Positions 33,789 to 43,492 are shown, counted from the first letter of the stretch. The stretch is 64,000 nucleotides of DNA from Thalassotalea_F euphylliae (GCF_042682785.1 NZ_JBHUIB010000001.1:1-64000), one strand, 5' to 3'. Numbers and translations are program-made. The notes: generated from the sequence alone by a model not told the origin.

Positions 33789-35366
33789 TTATTTACGAAG
33801 CTCTCGCCTCAGTATTTTACCTACGGCCGACTTAGGCAGTTCGCTCATAAATGTAACAGATTTAGGTACTTTGTAGGCAGTTAACTGTTCACGGCAAAAC
33901 TCAATAACCGCCTGTTCAGATAATTCAGCTTCTGGTGTTAACACGAGATACGCACAAACCTTCTCACCTGAGTGCTCATCAGCTTCACCAATCACTGCTG
34001 CTTCCATGATTTGTGGGTGCGAGACAAGTACCTCTTCGACTTCGTTCGGATAAACGTTAAAGCCTGACACAATGATCATATCTTTTTTGCGATCAACAAT
34101 CTTATAACGCCCATCGGCAAGCGAAATAGCCACATCACCGGTTTTAAAAAAGCCATTGATAATAGACGTCTCTGTCGCTTCAGGCAGCTGCCAATAGCCA
34201 GACATCACTTGCGGGCCTCTCGCTACCAGTTCACCTGCCTCTCCTTGGGGGACTTGCTGATTATTATCATCCCAAATTTGAATTTCGGTTGCAGTTAGCG
34301 GAAAACCAATAGTGCCGAGCATTTCATTGCCTGGTTCATTAAAACACAGCACAGGCGAAGTCTCTGACAAACCGTACCCTTCCGCGATTGAACATCCCGT
34401 TACTAATTGCCATGCTTGTGCAGCAGCTTGTGTTAATGCTGTACCACCCGAAATAGTCAATTTCAGGGCAGAGAAGTCCAGTTGTTTAAATTCAGGGTGG
34501 TGGCACAACCCTACGAATAAGGTATTTAATCCACAAAATGTCGTAAATTTGAAGGGTTTAATCGCGGCAACAAAAGCGTCTAAATCCCGCGGATTTGGGA
34601 TAAGTATATTGTGCGCGCCATGAGAAGCCGCCAGTAACAAATTTACCAGAAACGCATAGATATGATAAAGCGGCAATGGACAAACATAGACGTCTTGGCC
34701 TTCTTTGCTCACATGCTTAAAGCGTTGAAATGATTGCTCAGCATTAGCAAGTAAGTTGTGATGACTTAACATCGCACCTTTGGAAAGCCCGGTTGTTCCC
34801 CCCGTGTATTGTAATACAGCGAGATCGTCGAGTGTTTTATTAACTTTATCCAGCTTGTTGATTAACTGGCCTTGTTCGATACACGACAACAGTGCGCTGT
34901 ATTTTCCTAGATAGCTTTTATCCGGCATCAATAAATCTGTTGCACGCGTCACAATAACAGCTGATATTTCAGTATCTTCAAGCACTTTTTCGAGGTTTGG
35001 CAATAAATCTTCGAGGATAACAATTGCTTTAGCGCCAGAGTCTGAAAATTGATGCTTCATCTCACGCGGTGTGTACAAGGGGTTTGTGTTAACCAACACT
35101 AAACCAGCGAGCATCGCGCCATACGCTGCAATAGGAAATTGCAACAAGTTAGGCAATTGGATAGCAATGCGATCACCCGGGACTAACGTAGTGTGCTGTT
35201 GCAAATATTTCGCAAATCCAGATGCTTTTTCGTAAGTTTCAGCAAATGTCAGTGTCTGACCGAGCGCTGTAAAAGCAGGTTTGTCAGCATACTTTTCACA
35301 GCTCTCAGTCAGCAACGTTGCTAACGATTGATGACCACCGAGATCGATATTATTGTTGTTATCCAT
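33789..35366 (-). CDS. AMP-dependent acyl-CoA ligase (long-chain fatty acid type)
   Basis: A 525-aa adenylate-forming enzyme activating a carboxylic acid to acyl-CoA via acyl-AMP. Motifs: P-loop YTGGTTGLSKGAMLSH (about 190), GYGLSETSP (about 330), the hinge region DRKKDMIIVSGFNVYPNEVE (about 430) and the catalytic Lys in KSAVGKILRREL at the end. It looks FadD-like; chain length cannot be read. It follows the aldehyde dehydrogenase gene by 18 bp, suggesting aldehyde-to-acid-to-CoA processing. Confidence 0.88.
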   Translation of the reverse strand: MDNNNNIDLGGHQSLATLLTESCEKYADKPAFTALGQTLTFAETYEKASGFAKYLQQHTTLVPGDRIAIQLPNLLQFPIAAYGAMLAGLVLVNTNPLYTPREMKHQFSDSGAKAIVILEDLLPNLEKVLEDTEISAVIVTRATDLLMPDKSYLGKYSALLSCIEQGQLINKLDKVNKTLDDLAVLQYTGGTTGLSKGAMLSHHNLLANAEQSFQRFKHVSKEGQDVYVCPLPLYHIYAFLVNLLLAASHGAHNILIPNPRDLDAFVAAIKPFKFTTFCGLNTLFVGLCHHPEFKQLDFSALKLTISGGTALTQAAAQAWQLVTGCSIAEGYGLSETSPVLCFNEPGNEMLGTIGFPLTATEIQIWDDNNQQVPQGEAGELVARGPQVMSGYWQLPEATETSIINGFFKTGDVAISLADGRYKIVDRKKDMIIVSGFNVYPNEVEEVLVSHPQIMEAAVIGEADEHSGEKVCAYLVLTPEAELSEQAVIEFCREQLTAYKVPKSVTFMSELPKSAVGKILRRELRK

Positions 35367-35384
35367 TCGCTATCCATACATTCT

Positions 35385-36830
35385 TTATTTGATAAAGAAT
35401 GTATATATCAGTTTATGAATTAACTTTCCATAAGGCGGGAAAGCTTGTACTGCGGAATTGATTTTTCCTTTTGCAAACACACCTTTGGCTTTACTAAATG
35501 TTTGAAAGCCTTCCGGTCCGTGATAATGCCCCATGCCTGATGCGCCAATGCCACCGAACGGCAAATCGTCCTGTGCTACGTGCATAGCTGCATCATTAAT
35601 ACAAACACCACCGGAGTGTGTATTTCGTAGTACCTTCTCTTGGAGTGCTTTGTTATGACTACAAACATATAGTGCCAGCGGGCGCTCTCGCTCATTAACG
35701 TAAGTGATTGCCTGCTCTACGTCTTGGTAAGACACAATGGGCAGAAGAGGACCAAAAATTTCTTCTTGCATAACAATCATATCATCGGTCACGTTGGTTA
35801 ACGCAATAAGCGGCAGTTTGCCTTTGGCTATACACGCGTCAACTGATTCTTCAGAGATACAATGTACATTTGCCCCTTTTTGCTGAGCATCATCCAACCA
35901 GTTTGTCAATCGTTCCAACTGTGCTTGGTTAATAATACTGGTGTAATCGTTGTTTCCCTCGACAGTCGGATACATTTTGTTAAACCAGTGCTTACAGGCA
36001 GTAATTAGATCGTCCGTTTTTCCTTCAGGGCAAAGAATATAGTCTGGAGAAACACATGTCTGCCCAGCATTTAACGTTTTAGCTAAGATGAAACGAGAAA
36101 CTGCATCTCTCATGTCCATGTCATCACCAATAATAGTGGGCGATTTACCACCAAGTTCCAACGTTACTGGCGTTAAGTTTTTCGCAGCCTCTGCCATCAC
36201 TAACTTTCCAACGCGCGTTGAGCCTGTAAATAATAAATGATCAAAGGCTTTTGTTGAGAAGTGTGCAGCAACTGTTGGTCCACCCGCAAAGATTGCGACA
36301 TGATTTGCCCCAAACGCTTCGCCGATCATTTTTTCCATTACGGCATTTGTGTTTGGCGTAAATTCAGACATTTTAATCATCACCTGATTACCTGCAGCGA
36401 GCGCTGTTGCCAGAGGCCCAAGCGACAAGTAAAGCGGATAATTCCAAGGCGTAATAATACCGACTACCCCTAAAGGCTGATACATGACATATGCTTTAGC
36501 AGGTTGAAACAGCATACCTACATGGCGCTTTGACGGTTTCATCCATGATTTGACATGCTTGATTGCATAGTCGACAGCCATTAAAGACGGCATAAAGTCT
36601 GCCATCTTCGAATCACCTTCTGCTCTATTGCCAAAGTCTTTATCTAAAGCAGTCACTAACTGATTTTGATATTTCATCATTGCTGATCGTAGCTGTTTTA
36701 AATGCGCTATGCGCTGCTCAGCTGACCAATACGGCGTTGCTAAGAATGCCGCTTTTTGATCTGAAAACGTTTGTTCTATTGATGAAACTAGCTGTTCATC
36801 TTGCTCAGGCGTATATGGATTACTCGCCAT
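35385..36830 (-). CDS. aldehyde dehydrogenase (coniferyl-aldehyde/fatty aldehyde type)
   Basis: A 481-aa NAD(P)-dependent ALDH. Active-site motifs are ELGGKSP (Glu, about 217) and the Cys motif NAGQTCVSPDY (about 251), followed by EEIFGPLLPI. The short form without a long N terminus fits the class 3-like/coniferyl-aldehyde dehydrogenase group, with a hydrophobic C-terminal tail (LIHKLIYTFFIK) that could anchor it to membrane. Start ATG 36830 has GGAGGA 8 bp upstream; an in-frame TTG at 36845 is unlikely. It is first in a unit with the ligase. Confidence 0.88.
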   Translation of the reverse strand: MASNPYTPEQDEQLVSSIEQTFSDQKAAFLATPYWSAEQRIAHLKQLRSAMMKYQNQLVTALDKDFGNRAEGDSKMADFMPSLMAVDYAIKHVKSWMKPSKRHVGMLFQPAKAYVMYQPLGVVGIITPWNYPLYLSLGPLATALAAGNQVMIKMSEFTPNTNAVMEKMIGEAFGANHVAIFAGGPTVAAHFSTKAFDHLLFTGSTRVGKLVMAEAAKNLTPVTLELGGKSPTIIGDDMDMRDAVSRFILAKTLNAGQTCVSPDYILCPEGKTDDLITACKHWFNKMYPTVEGNNDYTSIINQAQLERLTNWLDDAQQKGANVHCISEESVDACIAKGKLPLIALTNVTDDMIVMQEEIFGPLLPIVSYQDVEQAITYVNERERPLALYVCSHNKALQEKVLRNTHSGGVCINDAAMHVAQDDLPFGGIGASGMGHYHGPEGFQTFSKAKGVFAKGKINSAVQAFPPYGKLIHKLIYTFFIK

Positions 36831-36950
36831 AAAAATATCCTCCAAAACTCTAAGTTACCCAAGGTTACTTAATAATTTTAGATTGTTCAATATTTAACTC
36901 TTGTTAAGATAGAAAAAGCATGGCACTGGTATGTAAAGGCAATTGAACAG

Positions 36951-37385
36951 ATGAAGTTAGAGCAAATCATGACATCTAAGGTAGTCACCTTAAATCTAGA
37001 TGATAGTGTGGGTACGGCTTATAAACTGTTTCAAGACAATAGTTTTCATCACATTGTTATTGTAGATGAAAGTAACCTTGTATTAGGCGTGCTTACAGAC
37101 AGAGACTTGTATAAGCATGTTGGTCCATCTGCTGGCACTGCTAAAGCAACAGCAAGAGAGTCAGCACAACTTACCAAAAAACTGAATTTGATCATGACTC
37201 GCGATGTCAGCATGGCCCCACCGTCACTGGATGTAAAAGACGCATTATTGTGGATTGATGAGAAAAAGATTTCATGTATCCCCGTCGTCGACGATAAAAA
37301 GCAGCTACTTGGGATTGTTACATGGCGAGATATTGTGCGTGTACTTGCGAACGTCCAAAGAAAGCAAAGCCAAGCCGCTAAATAA
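36951..37385 (+). CDS. CBS-domain pair protein
   Basis: A 144-aa protein made of two CBS domains (about 1-58 and 78-135) with a short linker. Motifs such as MTSKVVTLNLDDSV and GVLTDRDLYKH in the first, IPVVDDKKQLLGIVTWRDIVRV in the second. Stand-alone CBS pairs bind adenine nucleotides and regulate partner proteins; no partner is evident here. It sits alone between divergent ALDH and convergent GGDEF-EAL genes. Confidence 0.88.
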   Translation: MKLEQIMTSKVVTLNLDDSVGTAYKLFQDNSFHHIVIVDESNLVLGVLTDRDLYKHVGPSAGTAKATARESAQLTKKLNLIMTRDVSMAPPSLDVKDALLWIDEKKISCIPVVDDKKQLLGIVTWRDIVRVLANVQRKQSQAAK

Positions 37386-37440
37386 CGTTTGACTAAACAA
37401 CATTTAGCTTATTTTTGGGAGGGAAACTCCCGTATTGGGT

Positions 37441-39762
37441 CTACGCCGTTTTCAATGCGTGTTGTTGTTGACTAACCAACTTAATGAAATCTTGTTGACG
37501 CATTGGCTTAGCAAAGTGATAACCTTGCCCATAGTGACAACCAATATCGGTTAAGTATTGGGCTTGTTTATGCGTTTCAATGCCTTCGGCAACTACGTTA
37601 ATGCCAAGTTTTTTCGCCATGACGACGATTGCCTCACAAAGCGCTAATTCATTAGGGTCTGATTCAATCTTCTTAACAAAGCTTCGGTCTATCTTAAGAT
37701 AATTAGTGGCAAATTTTTTCAAATAACCGAATGACGAATAACCGGTACCAAAGTCATCTATCGCTATTTCAACCCCCATATTTTGCAATGCAGTTACCGT
37801 CTCTTGGACGCTACGATCTGACGACATCAACATATTCTCGGTAATCTCTAAGCACAAGGCATTGGTAGGCAGACAATGCTCGGTCAACTTAGTCGCCCAA
37901 CGTATAATACTCTCACTATTTTTCTTATATTGGAGAGGAGAGGTATTTACACTAATTTGAAAAGATACATCGAAAGCTTTATTCCATTGCGAGAGCAGTT
38001 CAATAACGTGCTCAGCCACCCAGTCACCTATGTCTACGATTAGCCCTGTTTCTTCTGCTAATCCAATAAACTCAGATGGCATAATCAGGCCTTTTTCAGG
38101 ATGGTTCCATCGAATTAATGCTTCGGCTTTTTGTATCTCTTGCGTAAGCAAGCAAACGATAGGTTGAAATTGTACTTCAAATTGATTTTGCTCTACCGCT
38201 ATACGTAGATCCTCGATCATTTGATAACGTTTATCCGTAGCTTCACGCATAGACTCAGTAAAGAAATGACAACTGTTCCGCCCACCCTGCTTGGCGCCAT
38301 ACATGGCTTGATCTGCATTTCTTAACAAGACATCAATATCTTCACCATCATCAGGGAAAATAGTGACACCAATGCTTACAGAACTGTGAACCATCTTCCC
38401 TTTCAAACTAAATGGCGTTGAGAGTGCTTTGGTAATGTGCTCACACACTATTTCAACATCTCTAAGTTCGCCTATATCTGTCATGGTCACAACAAACTCA
38501 TCACCGCCGAGGCGAGCCACATCGTCGGTAGCACGCAAACACGTTTTTAAACGTTTCGCAATTTCTTGTAAGAAGAGATCACCAACATAGTGACCCTGTG
38601 TGTCATTGATATCCTTAAAATGATCCAAATCTAGGAATGCTACCGCGACTCTTTTACTATCACGTTTGGCAACTGCCATAGATTGCTTTAGATGGTCTCG
38701 CATCATATTGCGATTAGGTAACCCAGTTAATTGGTCATAGTTTGCTTGGCGCCAAATAAGCTGGTTAGCACGTTCACGCTCTATCGCTAAACTAACCAGA
38801 TTGGCGACCTGTACTATCAAAGCTGTTTCTTTTTTACTGGGGATTCGCTTAGAGCGATGATAGAAGGCAAATGTTCCGATCGCTTGACCGTTAGAGTCGA
38901 ATATGGGTTCTGACCAGCACGTTTTTAAATCAAGTTTTGTACACGCATTTCGCCACGCTGGCCATTGATGGCTCACCTGAATATCTTCGACAACAACACG
39001 CTCTTTGGACTTGATAGCATAGGCACATGGGTTAACACTGTAAGCGATTGGTAACCCTTCGATACTTTCAACAAACTCAGCGGGAAACGAAGGTGCTGCC
39101 CCCACTCTAATGAGTGCGCCAGTTTCATCAACTAAGCTGGTACAGCAGAGCATATCAGGATAGCTGTCTTCCAAGTTAAGGCATAAGCTACTGAGTGCAG
39201 TATTAAGATCTGATCCATGAACAATTTTTTCCAACGCTTCGTTTCTCAGCCGCATGACATTCGCGTGATAGGAAATCTTTTTGTGTTGCTTGCCCATTTT
39301 TTTGGAAAAAACATACGAGAATACAATGGTAATTAGCGTTGTAGCGAGGAAGGTAAAGCCAGCAGCAATGGTCATGCTATCCATAACCAAATAAAGTAAA
39401 ATGCTAAGTAACGCTAAACTAATAAAAACAGCAATGGCTGCTGGAAACATAAAGTACGTGGCGATGATAACAGGATAGCTCCAATACAGGGGGAACTGAC
39501 CTTTGACAGCTACGACGCCACACAAACCGCTAAAGGCAACGGCCACCAGCAGTTTACTGGTTACCTTAATGGAGCGTTGATAAACGGTCATAGCGAAAAT
39601 GCCCAACATAGAGAGCATGAGCGCGATATCAATACCGAATATTAACCACTCTTGTTCTGTAAAACGAAAGTAGGCAAATGGCGCCAGTACTAGAATGGCA
39701 AATACGCTAATAGAAAGCAGCAGAACTTCTTCAGTACTTCGATTTTTATTCTTATTTTCCAT
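37441..39762 (-). CDS. GGDEF-EAL protein with membrane and GAF domains
   Basis: A 773-aa c-di-GMP enzyme. Five to six N-terminal transmembrane helices (about 12-155), a GAF-like domain (about 175-330), GGDEF (about 340-500) with intact ARLGGDEFVV, and EAL (about 515-765) with intact AEALIRW, IDDFGTGYSS and VVAEGIET. Both cyclase and phosphodiesterase sites look usable, so net activity is uncertain. It is divergent from a periplasmic solute-binding-like gene 162 bp away that could supply its input. Confidence 0.92.
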   Translation of the reverse strand: MENKNKNRSTEEVLLLSISVFAILVLAPFAYFRFTEQEWLIFGIDIALMLSMLGIFAMTVYQRSIKVTSKLLVAVAFSGLCGVVAVKGQFPLYWSYPVIIATYFMFPAAIAVFISLALLSILLYLVMDSMTIAAGFTFLATTLITIVFSYVFSKKMGKQHKKISYHANVMRLRNEALEKIVHGSDLNTALSSLCLNLEDSYPDMLCCTSLVDETGALIRVGAAPSFPAEFVESIEGLPIAYSVNPCAYAIKSKERVVVEDIQVSHQWPAWRNACTKLDLKTCWSEPIFDSNGQAIGTFAFYHRSKRIPSKKETALIVQVANLVSLAIERERANQLIWRQANYDQLTGLPNRNMMRDHLKQSMAVAKRDSKRVAVAFLDLDHFKDINDTQGHYVGDLFLQEIAKRLKTCLRATDDVARLGGDEFVVTMTDIGELRDVEIVCEHITKALSTPFSLKGKMVHSSVSIGVTIFPDDGEDIDVLLRNADQAMYGAKQGGRNSCHFFTESMREATDKRYQMIEDLRIAVEQNQFEVQFQPIVCLLTQEIQKAEALIRWNHPEKGLIMPSEFIGLAEETGLIVDIGDWVAEHVIELLSQWNKAFDVSFQISVNTSPLQYKKNSESIIRWATKLTEHCLPTNALCLEITENMLMSSDRSVQETVTALQNMGVEIAIDDFGTGYSSFGYLKKFATNYLKIDRSFVKKIESDPNELALCEAIVVMAKKLGINVVAEGIETHKQAQYLTDIGCHYGQGYHFAKPMRQQDFIKLVSQQQHALKTA

Positions 39763-39924
39763 ATTTGTCTGATTAGTACTTCCTTAACACTACTGTAATC
39801 ATCCATCATATTGTTGTAAACAACCTAACAATAAAGAAAAGCCAAGAAAATCAGATATATTGTATAATTTTTGTTAAGATAGCGCTTACATTTCGCCCTA
39901 CAAAAAACTGCATTTACATAAACC

Positions 39925-40611
39925 ATGAGTCGACTCGCCTTTTTGCTTCTGTTCACAACAGCTTGCTTCCATTGTTTTGCACACGATACTGCGCTAAGAG
40001 AGCCACCAAAAGGCACGCATGGCCAGTATATAAAAGCTTTGCTTACAGAAGCCTACAAACGTTTAGGGTTAGAAATAGAGTGGCTAACGGTTAATGGCGC
40101 TCGCGAATTAAAAATGGCAAGCAACGACACATTAAGCGGCGCCCTTGCGCGAGCACCAGTAATAGAGTCAGACTATCCAGAGTTAATTAGGGTCGATTAC
40201 CCTATTTTACGTTTTTCTCTTCTGAAAGTGAGCGATACATCACGTTGCGATGAGTGTACAAATGATTCGATAAAGTCAGTGGCACTGGTATCTGGCAGCG
40301 TTATTTCGAAAAACTATCTATCAGCATTTAACACCAGCACTGATAAATCTTTTGTGACAAGTCCCAACCAGCTTAACTTACTGTTAACCAAGCAGCGTGT
40401 TGACAGTGTTCTTATAATGGATTTTCAGCTAGCTGATGAACTCGCTGCAAACAAGGCGTTGAAAATTGAAGTAGTCGATGAAGAGCTCGATTATCATTAT
40501 CTTGCACCACATAATGCCGAAATGAAAATGCCTCTAGTAGAAACCTTAAAAGAGATGAAGAAGGAGGGAGTTATCGACGCTTTGGCCAATAAGTTTGCTA
40601 TTTCTCAATAA
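39925..40611 (+). CDS. periplasmic solute-binding-like protein (family 3)
   Basis: A 228-aa exported protein (signal peptide about 1-19, HCFA). Its fold signature resembles short family-3 extracellular solute-binding proteins: an early GTHGQYIKALLTEAYKRLG segment and a late LVETLKEMKKEGVID. Two Cys in RCDECTND could form a disulfide. No transporter genes adjoin it, so it is more likely a sensory or accessory binding protein. It is divergent from the GGDEF-EAL gene. Confidence 0.72.
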   Translation: MSRLAFLLLFTTACFHCFAHDTALREPPKGTHGQYIKALLTEAYKRLGLEIEWLTVNGARELKMASNDTLSGALARAPVIESDYPELIRVDYPILRFSLLKVSDTSRCDECTNDSIKSVALVSGSVISKNYLSAFNTSTDKSFVTSPNQLNLLLTKQRVDSVLIMDFQLADELAANKALKIEVVDEELDYHYLAPHNAEMKMPLVETLKEMKKEGVIDALANKFAISQ

Positions 40612-40728
40612 GCGCTTTTAGCTCAACAAAATAATCTCTCAACAACACAAGCAGACAACTTGCTACTTTCCTAACGGATAACCTAAAATACAGCTCGACT
40701 TTATCAATAATCATAAAAAGGCTCCTTC

Positions 40729-42402
40729 ATGGCATTGCCAGATAAATTTATCTACTCAATGCACCGCGTATCGAAAGTGGTGCCTCCTAAAAGAACCATC
40801 TTAAAAGACATCAGTTTATCTTTCTTCCCTGGCGCTAAAATTGGCGTTCTTGGTTTGAACGGTGCTGGTAAGTCAACGTTACTTCGCATCATGGCAGGCG
40901 TTGATACTGAATTTGAAGGTGAAGCAAATGCCTTAGCTGGTACAAAAATAGGCTATCTTCCACAAGAACCTCAACTTGATGAAAACCAAACCGTTCGTGA
41001 AGCTGTGGAAGAAGCGTTTTCAGAAGTTAAAGACGCGCTTGCACGTTTAGATGCTGTTTATGCTGCTTATGCCGAAGAAGATGCTGACTTTGATGCATTA
41101 GCAAAAGAGCAAGGCGAACTAGAAGCAATTATTGCTGCAGGTGACGGACATAACTTGGACAACGCATTGGAAAAAGCTGCTGACGCCTTGCGTTTACCAG
41201 AATGGGACCAAAAGATTGGTGTGTTATCTGGTGGTGAGCGTCGTCGTGTTGCGCTTTGTCGTTTATTGTTATCTAAACCAGACATGCTACTACTTGATGA
41301 GCCAACCAACCACTTGGATGCAGAGTCTGTTGCGTGGTTAGAGCGCTTCTTACATGACTTCTCTGGTACTGTTGTGGCGATTACCCATGACCGTTACTTC
41401 TTAGACAATGTTGCAGGTTGGATTTTAGAACTCGACCGTGGTGAAGGTATTCCATGGGAAGGCAACTACTCTTCTTGGCTAGAGCAAAAAGACGCTCGTT
41501 TACAACAAGAAGCGAAAAGTGAAAAGTCTTTACAGAAAACCATCAAGCAAGAACTTGAGTGGGTGCGTCAAAACCCTAAAGCACGACAAGCAAAAAACAA
41601 AGCCCGTATGGCGCGCTTTGAAGAGCTTAGTAGTCAAGAAAACCAGAAGCGGAATGAAACTAACGAGTTGTACATTCCACCTGGGCCACGTTTGGGTGAC
41701 AAAGTGTTAGACGTGAACAACTTAACCAAGTCTTTTGGCAACCGTGTCCTTATTGACGATTTAAGCTTTAGTATTCCAAAAGGCGCTATCGTCGGTATTA
41801 TCGGTGCCAACGGTGCGGGTAAATCGACACTATTCAAGATGCTTTCGGGTGCAGAACAGCCAGACTCAGGTTCAGTTGAGGTTGGGGAAACGGTCAAACT
41901 GGCCAGTGTTGATCAGTTCCGTGACGACATGGACGACAAGAATACGGTGTACCAAGAAATATCTGAAGGTCACGACCTTATTCAAATAGGTGGCTATGAA
42001 ATTAACTCGCGCGCATACTGTTCTCGCTTTAATTTTAAAGGCAACGACCAACAGAAATTTATCGGCGACCTGTCAGGTGGTGAGCGCAACCGTGTGCATT
42101 TAGCCAAGCTTGTGAAAACAGGCGGTAACTTGTTACTACTGGATGAGCCAACCAACGACCTTGACGTTGAGACATTGCGTGCGCTAGAAGAAGCCCTACT
42201 CGAATTTCCTGGCTGTGCCATGGTTATCTCGCATGATCGCTGGTTCCTTGACCGTATCGCCACTCACATCATTGATTACCGTGATGAAGGACAAGTGAAC
42301 TTCTTCGAAGGTAACTTTACTGAATACGACGAATGGTTGAAGAAAACTTTAGGTCCTGAAGCGACCCAACCACATCGCATTAAGTATAAGAAAATTAATT
42401 AA
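40729..42402 (+). CDS. ettA: energy-dependent translational throttle protein EttA (ABC-F)
   Basis: A 557-aa soluble ABC-F ATPase with two cassettes and no membrane part. First Walker A LGLNGAGKST (about 43-52), signature LSGGERRRV, Walker B LLLDEPTNHLD. Second Walker A IGANGAGKST (about 361), signature LSGGERNRV, Walker B LLLDEPTNDLD. The linker contains the arm region. EttA gates entry into elongation at the ribosomal E site according to ATP/ADP. Length matches E. coli EttA (555). The 3' end carries a 15-bp tandem duplication overlapping the stop codon. Confidence 0.96.
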   Translation: MALPDKFIYSMHRVSKVVPPKRTILKDISLSFFPGAKIGVLGLNGAGKSTLLRIMAGVDTEFEGEANALAGTKIGYLPQEPQLDENQTVREAVEEAFSEVKDALARLDAVYAAYAEEDADFDALAKEQGELEAIIAAGDGHNLDNALEKAADALRLPEWDQKIGVLSGGERRRVALCRLLLSKPDMLLLDEPTNHLDAESVAWLERFLHDFSGTVVAITHDRYFLDNVAGWILELDRGEGIPWEGNYSSWLEQKDARLQQEAKSEKSLQKTIKQELEWVRQNPKARQAKNKARMARFEELSSQENQKRNETNELYIPPGPRLGDKVLDVNNLTKSFGNRVLIDDLSFSIPKGAIVGIIGANGAGKSTLFKMLSGAEQPDSGSVEVGETVKLASVDQFRDDMDDKNTVYQEISEGHDLIQIGGYEINSRAYCSRFNFKGNDQQKFIGDLSGGERNRVHLAKLVKTGGNLLLLDEPTNDLDVETLRALEEALLEFPGCAMVISHDRWFLDRIATHIIDYRDEGQVNFFEGNFTEYDEWLKKTLGPEATQPHRIKYKKIN

Positions 42403-42423
42403 AATTTTATTAATTAAAATTTT
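42394..42423 (+). repeat. 15-bp tandem duplication at the ettA stop
   Basis: The unit ATTAATTAAAATTTT occurs twice head to tail (42394-42408, 42409-42423). The first copy includes the last ettA codons and the stop TAA (42400-42402). Confidence 0.85.
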
Positions 42424-42430
42424 GAGAATT

Positions 42431-42454
42431 AAGGCACCTAGGGGTGCCTTTTTT
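42431..42454 (+). terminator. intrinsic terminator after ettA
   Basis: AAGGCACC-tagg-GGTGCCTTTTTT, 29 bp after the ettA stop. Confidence 0.88.
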
Positions 42455-42484
42455 GTCAACACAGGCTATGCTAAGAATTAACCA

Positions 42485-42868
42485 ATGGCAAAACTTGTGG
42501 ACACAATGGAAAATAGACGACAATTTACGCGCATTCTTTTTTCAATCAAGGCAATGCTTCATGTCGACGACGACACCTTTCCTGTATCCATTCATGATAT
42601 CTCACTAAATGGTGCGCTAGTGACCTCACCAGAGACTGACCTAGTGCTTAAAGGGAAACTTGGCTCTCTAAATTTCACCCTAGCAGACAATGAATCAGAA
42701 GTTGAAATGCACGTTGCCGTTGTTCACCAAGAACCTGACACCATTGGCTTACAGTGTAATGCCATTGATATTGATAGCGTTACTCACCTTCGCCGCCTTG
42801 TAGAACTAAACCTTGGCGACGAAAACCAACTAGAAAAAGAACTTTCCCAACTTTCCAAAGCCCAATAA
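42485..42868 (+). CDS. PilZ-domain protein
   Basis: A 127-aa single PilZ domain, a c-di-GMP receptor. The RxxxR-like N-terminal part reads NRRQFTRILFSIK, and the downstream DISLNGALV matches the D/NxSxxG motif. Later residues form the beta barrel and a C-terminal helix. Two starts are possible, 42485 (used) and 42506 (MENRRQF, typical of the family); both have weak ribosome sites. It is followed 32 bp later by the GcvR-like gene. Two EAL proteins elsewhere in the window could feed it, but that is inference. Confidence 0.88.
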   Translation: MAKLVDTMENRRQFTRILFSIKAMLHVDDDTFPVSIHDISLNGALVTSPETDLVLKGKLGSLNFTLADNESEVEMHVAVVHQEPDTIGLQCNAIDIDSVTHLRRLVELNLGDENQLEKELSQLSKAQ

Positions 42869-42900
42869 CCAAAAACTCAATAATTTTCAGAGGGATCCTT

Positions 42901-43398
42901 ATGCAGCATTTAGTCATTAGTTTTCTAGGTAAGGATAAACCAGGTCTTGTTGATCAATTATCCAACATCGTAAAAAAGCACAATGGTAACTGGCAAAACA
43001 GTAGTCTTCATCACTTAAGTGGTTCGTTCGCCGGTGTAATCGAAGTATCTGCGCAAGCTGATGACGCTGAAGCCATAAAAAGCGCGTTAAATGACTTTGC
43101 CGACCTTCAGGTATTGTTGCAAACTTCAACCGCTGAAGCGTCGTCAAACGAATCATCTATTACACTTGAACTTACTGCCAACGATAGAGGCGGTATCGTC
43201 CAAGACATTTCGTCGGTCGTACATCACCAAGGTGGCAACCTAATAAAATTAGTCAGTAAACAAGGCGCTGCACCCCATACAGGGCAAATGATGTTTCAAG
43301 CGAAAGCACAAATTGCCGTCGATGAAGTTAAAATTGACGCGCTAGTTGAAGCACTCGAGAATATTGCAGACGATTTAATGGTTGATATTAGTCGCTAA
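42901..43398 (+). CDS. GcvR-like double-ACT regulatory protein
   Basis: A 165-aa protein with two ACT domains (about 1-75 and 88-165), beginning HLVISFLGKDKPGLVDQLSNIV. It resembles GcvR, which binds GcvA and mediates glycine repression of the glycine cleavage operon in E. coli, but is a bit shorter and no gcv genes are nearby. GAGGGATCC precedes the ATG. No terminator separates it from the Pho-box region of ppk. Confidence 0.78.
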   Translation: MQHLVISFLGKDKPGLVDQLSNIVKKHNGNWQNSSLHHLSGSFAGVIEVSAQADDAEAIKSALNDFADLQVLLQTSTAEASSNESSITLELTANDRGGIVQDISSVVHHQGGNLIKLVSKQGAAPHTGQMMFQAKAQIAVDEVKIDALVEALENIADDLMVDISR

Positions 43399-43409
43399 CT
43401 CACCGTTTT

Positions 43410-43447
43410 TATGACACTTTTATGATGAGAGTCATACTAGTGTCATA
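43410..43447 (+). promoter_or_regulatory. back-to-back Pho boxes upstream of ppk
   Basis: On the plus strand AGTCATA (43430-43436) and TGTCATA (43441-43447) are 11 bp apart, with a TATAGT -10 at 43455-43460. On the minus strand CATCATA (43421-43427) and TGTCATA (43410-43416) are also 11 bp apart. Together they form two PhoB-like sites in opposite orientation. The plus-oriented one suits ppk, although its -10 gap is 7 bp, not 9. Confidence 0.62.
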
Positions 43448-43492
43448 ATATGAATATAGTCTGAAGGTTTTCTGGAAAACTTCCTACGATAG

